9,570 nt of DNA from an uncultured Paracoccaceae bacterium (GTDB lineage: Bacteria > Pseudomonadota > Alphaproteobacteria > Rhodobacterales > Rhodobacteraceae): NCBI GenBank assembly GCA_913054485.1, contig CAJXHQ010000077.1, positions 1-9,570 on the forward strand. Direction: 5' to 3'. The notes below the pieces were generated by a model that was given only the letters and a program-made list of their open reading frames with translations, made no database searches and was not told where the DNA came from. Positions within the stretch are counted from its first letter, which is position 1. Each line of letters opens with the position of its first letter. Both the position numbers and the translations under genes were made by a program. Below, one piece after another: positions 1 through 5,583 of the stretch.

Positions 1-176
1 ACAAGGTGAAGGTCACCCTGCGTTTCCGCGGCCGCGAAATGGCCCACCAGAACCTGGGCCGCGAGCTGCTGGAACGCGTCGCGGAAGACATCAAGGATCT
101 CGGCAAGGTCGAGAACATGCCGAAGATGGAAGGCCGCCAGATGATCATGATGATCGGCCCGCTGCCGCAGAAATAA
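1..176 (+). CDS. infC: Translation initiation factor IF-3, C-terminal end (partial)
   Basis: The first whole codon begins at base 3 and the frame stays open to a TAA at 174-176, giving 57 residues; the 5' part lies outside the window. Recognisable IF-3 C-terminal domain features are [16 protein letters not shown] near the start of the fragment, the segment reading [20 protein letters not shown], and the ending [13 protein letters not shown]-3 binds the 30S ribosomal subunit, stops premature 50S joining and checks start-codon and initiator-tRNA pairing. This C-terminal domain is the part that binds the 30S platform. A strong terminator follows directly, so infC is the last gene of its transcription unit here. 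The family call is secure; only the missing 5' end limits it. Confidence 0.95.
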   Translation, partial: KVKVTLRFRGREMAHQNLGRELLERVAEDIKDLGKVENMPKMEGRQMIMMIGPLPQK

Positions 177-197
177 TCACTGCGCACTGCACCTTTT

Positions 198-239
198 CAG
201 GCCCCGCCGGTATCTGCCGCGCGGGGCCTGTGTTTTTTT
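198..239 (+). terminator. Intrinsic terminator downstream of infC
   Basis: A perfect 10-bp stem, CAGGCCCCGC at 198-207 with GCGGGGCCTG at 221-230, encloses a 13-base loop and is followed by TG and seven T residues (233-239). It lies 21 bases after the infC stop codon. This is a classic rho-independent terminator and separates infC from the secreted-protein gene at 311. Confidence 0.92.
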
Positions 240-310
240 CCGAAAGGCTGCTTTAACCCGCAATCTCTAGTTTGAACTCCGCATTGAATTTGATCTGACG
301 GACCCCTTGA

Positions 311-847
311 ATGAAAAACCTGCATCTTGCCCTGGCCGCCTGCGCCGCCCTTTATGAAATTCCAGCCTCTGCGGCTACCTTCGAAAGGGGCAACTGGGCC
401 GCGGCGAAAATCGGCCAGACCTGCCATGTCTTCACGCAGCGCGCCCATCGCGACACATCGGGCGCGCTGGTGTTTTCCTTCGGCCCTGGCGGCTATAACG
501 CGGGTTTCACTTATGAATACACCCCCTGGCCGGGCGAGACCGGCGCGCCCTGGGACGAGGGCGATTTCGTACTTCTGGAAGCCGACGGGCAGGAGATCTG
601 GCTGGGTGAAGAGATGTTCGCCGCGCTTGCACCCAACGGTTATGTCGCCGATCTCACCGGCGGCCTTGTCTCCGAGATGATCGCCGTGACGCTGGCCGCC
701 CAATCCGACATCAGCGTCAATTTCGACCGCACCGCCCATGGCGAGGTCTGGCTTTACGGCAAGTTTGCCACCGAAGGGTTCGGCGCCAGCCTGGCCCGCG
801 CGGGCGAATGGTGCGGCTTCGACCCAAACCGCCTGCCAACTTCCTGA
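311..847 (+). CDS. Small exported protein, two-cysteine, function unknown
   Basis: This frame encodes 178 residues. An N-terminal signal peptide is visible: M-K-N, then a hydrophobic stretch, then an ASA-A type signal peptidase I site at about residues 19-22. The mature protein is therefore probably periplasmic. It has only two cysteines after the predicted cleavage site (C38 and C168), which suggests a disulfide joining its two ends. It is rich in aromatic and acidic residues, with notable stretches FSFGPGGYNAGFTYEYTPWP (residues 56-74) and a C-terminal FATEGFGASLARAGEWCGFDP. The closing phenylalanine/GF/leucine pattern faintly recalls IalB-like (invasion-associated locus B) periplasmic proteins, but I would not assign it there without a profile search. 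I recall similar uncharacterised proteins in roseobacters. The gene is isolated between two terminators, so it should be monocistronic. No strong Shine-Dalgarno sequence precedes the ATG; the start is chosen because it gives an intact signal peptide. Confidence 0.75.
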   Translation: MKNLHLALAACAALYEIPASAATFERGNWAAAKIGQTCHVFTQRAHRDTSGALVFSFGPGGYNAGFTYEYTPWPGETGAPWDEGDFVLLEADGQEIWLGEEMFAALAPNGYVADLTGGLVSEMIAVTLAAQSDISVNFDRTAHGEVWLYGKFATEGFGASLARAGEWCGFDPNRLPTS

Positions 848-869
848 ACGCCGCATGATGCGCTGACCG

Positions 870-897
870 CAGCCCGCCCTCTCCGGCGGGCTGTTTT
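870..897 (+). terminator. Intrinsic terminator of the secreted-protein gene
   Basis: A 9-bp perfect stem, CAGCCCGCC at 870-878 with GGCGGGCTG at 885-893, has a 6-base loop and is followed by TTTT. It lies 22 bases after the stop at 847. It also separates this gene from the ArsR operon promoter starting about 30 bases further on. Confidence 0.87.
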
Positions 898-912
898 GCT
901 TTGCGGGCATCA

Positions 913-930
913 TTCACCCAAAGGGTTGAC
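913..930. promoter_or_regulatory. Upstream operator-like site (site A) of the arsR-type operon
   Basis: TTCACCCAAAGGGTTGAC matches 15 of 18 bases of the site at 952-969. It is an imperfect inverted repeat (TCA-n-CC with GG-n-TGA arms). Its right arm overlaps the proposed -35 hexamer at 926-931. Being a near-copy of site B next to a winged-helix repressor gene, it is most simply a binding site for that repressor; this is inference. Confidence 0.6.
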
Positions 931-955
931 TGACATCTGGACGCTGTGTTATTCA
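926..955 (+). promoter_or_regulatory. Probable promoter of the arsR-type operon
   Basis: The -35 candidate is TTGACT at 926-931. The -10 candidate is TATTCA at 950-955, with an extended TG at 947-948 and an 18-base spacer. Transcription would be expected to begin around 961-963, exactly at the ATG of the ArsR-type gene, which would make the message leaderless. No other good hexamer pair is visible between the preceding terminator and the gene. Confidence 0.5.
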
Positions 956-969
956 CCCATATGGTTGAA
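952..969. promoter_or_regulatory. Operator-like palindrome overlapping the start codon (site B)
   Basis: TTCACCCATATGGTTGAA is an inverted repeat with 8 of 9 base pairs matching, centred between 960 and 961. The central CCATATGG contains the ATG start codon at 961-963, and the left arm overlaps the proposed -10 element. Occupancy by a dimeric winged-helix protein would block both promoter opening and initiation. It is likely an autoregulatory site for the ArsR-type protein encoded from 961. Confidence 0.68.
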
Positions 970-1323
970 CGAATAGACGAAGACCAGCTGACCGAGCTTC
1001 TGAAGGCCGCCAGCGATCCGACGCGCCGCGCCCTGCTGACCCTTCTCGCGCAGCAGGGCCCGATGCAGGTGACCGCGCTGGCGGCGCATTTCGACTGCAG
1101 CCTCAACTCCATCTCCAAACACATCAAAGTGCTGGAGAGAGCCGGGCTGGTGCAGCGCCGCACCGAATGGCGCGCGCATATCATCGAGGTGCAGATGGGG
1201 CCGCTGCGGCTCATCGACAGCTGGTTTGCGGAATTGCGTTCAATCTGGTCCATGCGCCTTGACGCGCTGGACGGGATATTAACCGGGGAGACTGCCAATG
1301 ACCGCAACAGCAACCAATCCTGA
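961..1323 (+). CDS. ArsR-family winged helix-turn-helix transcriptional regulator
   Basis: The protein has 120 residues from ATG 961. The segment LLKAASDPTRRALLTLLAQQ (residues 13-32) is the signature helix of small ArsR/SmtB-type repressors. The DNA-binding helices follow at about 35-67, with recognition helix CSLNSISKHIKVLERAGLV and then the wing (RRTEWRAHIIEVQ). The cysteine metal-binding motif ELCVCDL of SmtB/ArsR is absent, and the only cysteine is C46, so this is not an obvious metal sensor. It belongs with the ArsR proteins paired with SRPBCC/AHSA1 genes. A GTG at 946 is in frame upstream and would add five residues. I prefer ATG 961 because it coincides with the expected transcription start and the operator centre, and no Shine-Dalgarno sequence supports either codon. 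The 3' end overlaps the next gene by 26 bases, indicating translational coupling. It probably represses its own operon. Confidence 0.9.
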   Translation: MVERIDEDQLTELLKAASDPTRRALLTLLAQQGPMQVTALAAHFDCSLNSISKHIKVLERAGLVQRRTEWRAHIIEVQMGPLRLIDSWFAELRSIWSMRLDALDGILTGETANDRNSNQS

Positions 1324-1741
1324 AGACCTGTCACTGACCATCGAGCGGGTGATCGCCGCGCCGCCGGAGGCCGTGTTCAACGCCTGGCTGGACCCGGTGA
1401 TGCTGGCGAAATTCATGCATCCTGCACCGGATATGGTCGCGCCTGAGATCAGCAACGACCCGCGGATCGGCGGCCGCTTCGACATCCTGATGCGCCACGG
1501 CGAGGCTGAGATCCCGCATCACGGGAACTATACCGCGATCAACCCGCATTCGCGCATCGCCTTCACCTGGGTCAGCCCCTACTCGCCCGAAGGCAGCGAG
1601 GTCACCCTGGTGCTGCGCCCGCAGAATGGCGGCACCCACATCACGCTGACCCATGTGAAGTTCTTTGGTGAAGACGAGCGCAACAGCCACGAAGGCGGCT
1701 GGGGCCGCATCCTCGAGGCTCTGACTGAAACCCTGGCGTGA
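1298..1741 (+). CDS. SRPBCC (AHSA1-like, START/Bet v1 fold) domain protein
   Basis: The protein has 147 residues, the usual length for a stand-alone SRPBCC/AHSA1-like domain. Visible family landmarks are IERVIAAPPEAVFNAWLDP (residues 15-33), the GGRF turn (58-61), a GNYTAINPHSRIAFTW strand pair (76-91), and the C-terminal long helix HEGGWGRILEALTETL (131-146). The fold forms a deep hydrophobic cavity and usually binds a small hydrophobic ligand; the ligand here is unknown. The AHSA1 label reflects sequence similarity and does not imply Hsp90 co-chaperone activity. The start is supported by GGGGAG at 1286-1291, six bases before the ATG. It begins 26 bases inside the ArsR-type gene. That pairing is common in alphaproteobacteria and suggests the repressor responds to conditions or a compound handled by this protein, which is inference. 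Confidence 0.9.
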   Translation: MTATATNPEDLSLTIERVIAAPPEAVFNAWLDPVMLAKFMHPAPDMVAPEISNDPRIGGRFDILMRHGEAEIPHHGNYTAINPHSRIAFTWVSPYSPEGSEVTLVLRPQNGGTHITLTHVKFFGEDERNSHEGGWGRILEALTETLA

Positions 1742-1751
1742 GGAGGCGGTG

Positions 1752-2126
1752 ATGGAGCCCTTGAATTGGACCGCAACCCTTGCCGGCACCGTGGCGGCGT
1801 TCCTGGCCGGGTGGCTGATCTACAGCCCTGCCCTGTTCGGGCGCGCCTGGGCGCTAGGGTCAGGCGTCAATCCAGAGCCGCCAGAGAAACTGCCGCTTGC
1901 CCCCATGGCGCTGCAGCTGATTGCTTTGCTGCTGCTTGCCGTCGTGGTCGGGATGACCGCGCAGACAGAGGCGCTGTTCACCGCCATTGCGGCCATTCTG
2001 GCGGGGGCCGCGCTGGTGATGGCGCAGGATGCCTTTTCAGGAAAATCCGGCGCGGCCATTGCCATCGACGGTGCCTTTGTCGTGCTCTCCGGCATCCTGA
2101 TGATCGCTGCTCAGGCGGTATTCTGA
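1752..2126 (+). CDS. DUF1761-like small integral membrane protein
   Basis: The protein has 124 residues with four predicted membrane helices at about 8-28, 50-70, 74-93 and 103-122. The motif YSPALFGRAW (24-33) after the first helix, and the N-terminal NWTATLAG, match what I know of the DUF1761 family, whose biochemical function is unknown. AGGAGG at 1741-1746 begins at the last base of the SRPBCC stop codon and lies five bases before ATG 1752. A GTG directly before it (1749) is too close to the ribosome binding site to be the start. It is the third gene of the ArsR-SRPBCC operon and is presumably co-regulated. It ends four bases before the convergent molybdopterin gene. Confidence 0.82.
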   Translation: MEPLNWTATLAGTVAAFLAGWLIYSPALFGRAWALGSGVNPEPPEKLPLAPMALQLIALLLLAVVVGMTAQTEALFTAIAAILAGAALVMAQDAFSGKSGAAIAIDGAFVVLSGILMIAAQAVF

Positions 2127-2130
2127 TCCG

Positions 2131-3132
2131 TCACGGCAGGGTCTCCCGGCGCGGCATCGGCCGGGTCGGGATTTCCTTCAACAGACCGCCAACCCCCATT
2201 ATCGCAATATCTTCGCTGGTCACTTCAACCCCGCACAGGATCCGTTCCAGCACCCAGTCTGCCCCGTTCAGCGCCGGGGAGCGCGCGCAGCCCGGAAGGC
2301 CGATCACCGGCCGCCCCCTGTGTGCGCCTACAAACAGCAGGTTGCCGGGGTCCACCGGCATTCCGAAGCGCTCCACCCGCCCGCCGGCCTGGCGCAGCGC
2401 CTGCGGAGCCACATCCATCGGGTCAGAAGTGGCAGAGCCTGTAAGGACCAGCACCAGATCGCCCTTTGCGGCCTGCACCGCCGCTGCCAGCTCCGCCTCG
2501 CTGTGGCGCACCACGATACGGGGGGCGAGCGACACCCCCATGCGCTCCAGCCTCCCGCGCATGGCGGCACGGCCTTTTTCCGAAGGGATATCCCCGGTCA
2601 CACGCGTCTCAATCAGGGTGGCGCTGCCAACGGCAGGTGCGATAACCCGCATGGCCCCGCCTGCACCCTGCCCGGCCTTGGACACCGCCGCCGCAGGCAC
2701 CGCGTAAGAGATGATCTTGATTGTGGCGATCATGCCTTCGGCATCCACCCGGTGGAAATCCGGAACGGTAGCAATGGTCAGCATCGGATCGACCTTATTC
2801 ACCGCCTCCAGCCGCGCCCGGTCCAGCGACACGATTCCAGGGGTTGCCGCATAAAGGTTCACCCGCCCAGCCCCGGCGCCCGAGATGCGGATATTCTGCG
2901 CCGCCATGTCCGGCACGATAAAACGAGCCAGCGCCAGTGCGGCGGCATCCTCGTGCAGATCGCCCGGCTCCAGACGCGCCACGGTCAGCGAATGATGGCC
3001 CGCAGCCTTGAGGTCCGCGAGGTCAGCCGCAGTCAAACTGGTGCCCTTGGCGACCCGCCGCGCACCCGCCTTCAGGCTATGCGCCAGGATGGCACCTTCC
3101 GCCTCGGCCAGCGGGACCGGGCCAAACTTCAT
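2131..3132 (-). CDS. Molybdopterin-binding protein, MoeA/MogA-like (XdhC partner)
   Basis: The protein has 333 residues. The N-terminal half starts KFGPVPLAEAEGAILAHSL and resembles the molybdopterin-binding proteins found beside xdhC/coxI. The C-terminal half (about 165-310) is a MoCF_biosynth-type domain with TGSATSDPMD (231-240), equivalent to the GGTG..D motif of MogA/MoeA, and GLPGCARSPALNGADW (278-293), equivalent to GLPGNPVS of MoeA. In many alphaproteobacteria I recall this module fused to a MobA/MocA-like nucleotidyltransferase; here the protein stops soon after VGGLLKEIPTR, so only the molybdopterin half is present. The likely role is handling the cofactor for xanthine dehydrogenase or CO dehydrogenase-type hydroxylases. 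The ATG overlaps the xdhC stop by 4 bases (3129-3132), indicating tight translational coupling. Confidence 0.85.
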   Translation of the reverse strand: MKFGPVPLAEAEGAILAHSLKAGARRVAKGTSLTAADLADLKAAGHHSLTVARLEPGDLHEDAAALALARFIVPDMAAQNIRISGAGAGRVNLYAATPGIVSLDRARLEAVNKVDPMLTIATVPDFHRVDAEGMIATIKIISYAVPAAAVSKAGQGAGGAMRVIAPAVGSATLIETRVTGDIPSEKGRAAMRGRLERMGVSLAPRIVVRHSEAELAAAVQAAKGDLVLVLTGSATSDPMDVAPQALRQAGGRVERFGMPVDPGNLLFVGAHRGRPVIGLPGCARSPALNGADWVLERILCGVEVTSEDIAIMGVGGLLKEIPTRPMPRRETLP

Positions 3133-4112
3133 GCCGCCTTGCCCCGCAGCACTGCTGTCATCTCAGCCAGGATCGACACGGCAATCTCGGCCGGACCGGC
3201 CGCGCCGATGTCCAGCCCGACAGGACCGTGGATGCGGCCGATCTCAGCCTCGGAAAACCCGCCTGCCGTCATCCGGGCCACGCGTTTAGCCTGGGTCTTT
3301 TTCGAGCCCAGCGCGCCGATGTAGAAACAATCCGCCTTGAGAGCGGCCTCCAGCGCCGGGTCGTCCAGCTTGGGGTCATGGGTCAGCAGCACCAGCGCAG
3401 TGCGGGCATCCAGCCCCAGCTTGGCCACCGCCGCATCCGGCCAGTCGTCCAGAATGGTCTCGCCCGGAAAGCGGCCGGGGGCTGCGAAAGCGTCGCGCGG
3501 GTCGATCAGCACCGTGTCATAGCCCGCCAGACGCGCCATAGGCACCAGTGCCTGCGCGATATGCACCGCACCCACGATGATCAGCCGCAGCGGCGGGTTG
3601 TGCACCGCCACGAAGGTCTCGCCGTCATCCTCCAGCCCGGGGCGGTCCAAACGCATCCTGTCGGGGTACGCTCCGGCAATCAGCCGCCGCGCGCCGGAGC
3701 TGAGATTGGCCAAATATGCCAGCGGTTTGCGGGCGGCACGGGCCGCGACCAACTCCTCCAGCATCTCCGCGGGCAGCGCGCCGCCAACAGGGTCCACCAG
3801 GATGCGGATGGTACCGCCGCAGGCGAGCCCGACGGCAAAAGCGTCCTCGTCGCTGACCCCGAACTCCAGCAGCCGAGGCTTGCCATCACTCAGCGCCTCC
3901 TGCGCCTCCAGCACCACCGCCCCTTCGACGCAGCCGCCCGAGACCGACCCCGAGATCCGCCCGTCGCCGCCAACCACCAGCTGCGATCCGGCCCGGCGGG
4001 GGGCAGAGCCCCAGGTCTCCACCACAGTGGCCAGCGCAGCACCGTGCCCGGCCTGATGCCACTCCAGCGCCGTTTCCGGCGCGTTTTCAAATGGATGATC
4101 CCCGACACTCAT
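3129..4112 (-). CDS. xdhC: XdhC/CoxI-family molybdenum cofactor maturation protein
   Basis: With the start at 4112 the protein has 327 residues. It contains the XdhC N-terminal domain, with TWGSAPRRAGSQL (33-45), SGGCVE (58-63) and GLACGG (95-100). These are followed by the XdhC C-terminal Rossmann domain, with LIIVGAVHIAQAL (177-189), THDPKLDDPAL (244-254), YIGALGSKKT (264-273) and GPVGLDIGA (296-304). XdhC proteins bind molybdenum cofactor, promote its sulfuration and deliver it to xanthine dehydrogenase-type enzymes; CoxI homologues serve CO dehydrogenase-like enzymes. No hydroxylase subunit gene is in the window, so the client is unknown. An in-frame ATG at 4137-4139 would add nine residues. 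I favour 4112 because a GGGATCAGG stretch lies just upstream and homologues I recall start close to the ETALEWH segment. The gene is first of a two-gene minus-strand operon. Confidence 0.9.
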   Translation of the reverse strand: MSVGDHPFENAPETALEWHQAGHGAALATVVETWGSAPRRAGSQLVVGGDGRISGSVSGGCVEGAVVLEAQEALSDGKPRLLEFGVSDEDAFAVGLACGGTIRILVDPVGGALPAEMLEELVAARAARKPLAYLANLSSGARRLIAGAYPDRMRLDRPGLEDDGETFVAVHNPPLRLIIVGAVHIAQALVPMARLAGYDTVLIDPRDAFAAPGRFPGETILDDWPDAAVAKLGLDARTALVLLTHDPKLDDPALEAALKADCFYIGALGSKKTQAKRVARMTAGGFSEAEIGRIHGPVGLDIGAAGPAEIAVSILAEMTAVLRGKAA

Positions 4113-4227
4113 AACCTGATCCCGCACATCTTCTGGCATCTATCTTGCGGCTGCGGGCCCGGGTTGCAAGTCAGCCAGTCCAAAAGAACGCATTCAAGCG
4201 GCTGCGGCCCTGAGTTTTGCGGGCATT

Positions 4228-4306
4228 CCGGACAACAGCCCCGCAGCTCTGCGGGCGGGAGCACCCCGGCAACATCTTGTCCGGCAATCCCCGCCGGATA
4301 GCCGGC
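4228..4306. repeat. Nested inverted repeats in the divergent intergenic region
   Basis: This lies in the roughly 305-base non-coding stretch between xdhC (minus) and the glycosyltransferase (plus). CCGGACAA at 4228-4235 pairs perfectly with TTGTCCGG at 4277-4284; three more pairs (ATT with AAT) follow across a one-base bulge. Inside it sits a CCCGCA/TGCGGG hairpin (4240-4255, 4-base loop). Just outside is a GCCGG/CCGGC hairpin (4293-4306). The element could be an RNA structure in the xdhC leader or a terminator-like barrier; no T-run follows on either strand. The rest of the region shows a 10-base direct repeat (GCGGCTGCGG at 4147 and 4198) and a lone TTGACG at 4312 without a matching -10. 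Confidence 0.45.
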
Positions 4307-4417
4307 AGCGGTTGACGGGCGCTTGCCCTATCTGCCATCCAGCCAGAGACCTTTGCCAGGGAACTTGGAGGGCAGAAAGGTGACCACGACCGCAACAATC
4401 CTGCGCGCAATGGCCGT

Positions 4418-5482
4418 ATGACCCGGTTTCTATCGATCCTGACGGTCCGCAACGAGGCCGCTTTTCTGCTGGAGTGGCTGGCCCACCACCGGACAGTAGG
4501 ATTCACAGACTTTCTCGTCTTTTCAAATGACTGCCAGGACGGCACCGATGCCATCCTGGACCGGCTGCAGGACATGGGGCTGTTGTGCCATGTGCGCAAC
4601 GATGGCCCCTACGACAAGGCAGGAATTCAGTTCACCGCGCTCAAACAAGCCGCGCGGCACCCGCTGGCCAGTGCCGCGGACTGGATCCTGGTGCAGGACG
4701 TGGACGAGTTTCTCAATATCCACGCAGGCGACGGCACCCTGCCCTGCCTGCTGGACGCGTTGCCCGAGGCCGATGCGGTCACCCTCACCTGGCGGCTGTT
4801 CGGCAACGCGGGAAAGCTGCGCTACGAAGATGCGCCGGTCACCGGCAGTTTCACCCGCTGCGCCCCCGCCGTGATGCACTGGCCCTGGCGCGCTGCCATG
4901 TTCAAAACGCTCTACCGCAACAACGGCACCTACAAGAAGCCTGGCATTCACCGCCCCCGCAGCGCTGAAAAGGACCAGCTGACCAGCTTCCGCTGGTTCG
5001 ATTGCGAGGGGCGCGAGCTGGGCGGCAGTTTCAAGACAAAGCGGCTGTTCTCCGACTATGGCCAGCCGCTCTACCGCCATGCGCAGCTGAACCACTACCC
5101 GCTGGGGGCAATGGAAAGCTACGTGCTGAAGGCCGACAGGGGACGGGCCAACCGCAGCGGCTCGGAACTGGGCATGGATTACTGGGTGGAGCGCAACTTC
5201 TCGGCCGAGGAGGACAGGTCGGTTCAGCGCTATCAGCCTGGACGCGACGCCCTGCTGGCAGACTGGATGGCGGACCCCATCCTGGGCGATTTGCACCGGA
5301 CAGCGGCAGAATGGCGCCATCTCCGGTTCCGCACCCTGATGGAACAGGAACCCAGCCGCGCGCTTTTTGCCCGGCTGATGATGACGCCGCCGTCGCGCCC
5401 GCTCAGCGCGGCAACGGCGCGGACCTTGCAGGGTTTTGCGGCCCTTGGCCGTTCGCGGGAAGCATTGGACGGCAATCAATAG
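4418..5482 (+). CDS. Glycosyltransferase family 2-like protein
   Basis: The protein has 354 residues. The N-terminus is that of a GT-A fold of the Glyco_tranf_2_4 type: a short strand, VRNEAAFLLEWLAHHRTVG (10-28), then FLVFSNDCQDGTDAILDRL (32-50). The metal/nucleotide-sugar binding DxD motif is DVDEF (94-98). Further conserved-looking segments are GIHRPR (176-181) and RHAQLNHYPLG (220-230), typical of this cytosolic group related to GT92-like enzymes. There is no signal peptide or membrane segment, so it should act in the cytoplasm or at the inner face of the membrane. The sugar donor and acceptor cannot be told from sequence; surface polysaccharide is a reasonable guess. The ATG has only a weak ribosome binding site. 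A conserved protein gene follows 101 bases downstream on the same strand. Confidence 0.85.
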   Translation: MTRFLSILTVRNEAAFLLEWLAHHRTVGFTDFLVFSNDCQDGTDAILDRLQDMGLLCHVRNDGPYDKAGIQFTALKQAARHPLASAADWILVQDVDEFLNIHAGDGTLPCLLDALPEADAVTLTWRLFGNAGKLRYEDAPVTGSFTRCAPAVMHWPWRAAMFKTLYRNNGTYKKPGIHRPRSAEKDQLTSFRWFDCEGRELGGSFKTKRLFSDYGQPLYRHAQLNHYPLGAMESYVLKADRGRANRSGSELGMDYWVERNFSAEEDRSVQRYQPGRDALLADWMADPILGDLHRTAAEWRHLRFRTLMEQEPSRALFARLMMTPPSRPLSAATARTLQGFAALGRSREALDGNQ

Positions 5483-5583
5483 CCGCCAAACGGGCAAGAG
5501 AATTTCCCATTTTGGCCCCATTCCCGGCCTATCCCTTTGACAAACCCGCGGGCGGAATCCGAGCGGGAGATAAGGGGTAGAGC

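Noticed and set aside
197..913. Minus-strand open frame (238 codons) across the secreted-protein gene
   Set aside because: It would start and end inside the two intrinsic terminators, and the opposite strand carries a good signal peptide.
1766..2707. Plus-strand open frame (313 codons) over the membrane gene and molybdopterin gene
   Set aside because: It is a GC-frame shadow: arginine-rich translation, overlapping two genes with recognised families on both strands.
4312..4317. TTGACG as a promoter for the glycosyltransferase
   Set aside because: The sequence at the right spacing (around 4335-4341) is C-rich and not -10-like.
5537..5542. Perfect -35 hexamer TTGACA ahead of the hydrolase-like gene
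   Set aside because: No acceptable -10 at 15-19 bases; CCCGCGGG occupies the spacer. It is mentioned in the gene entry but not called as a promoter.
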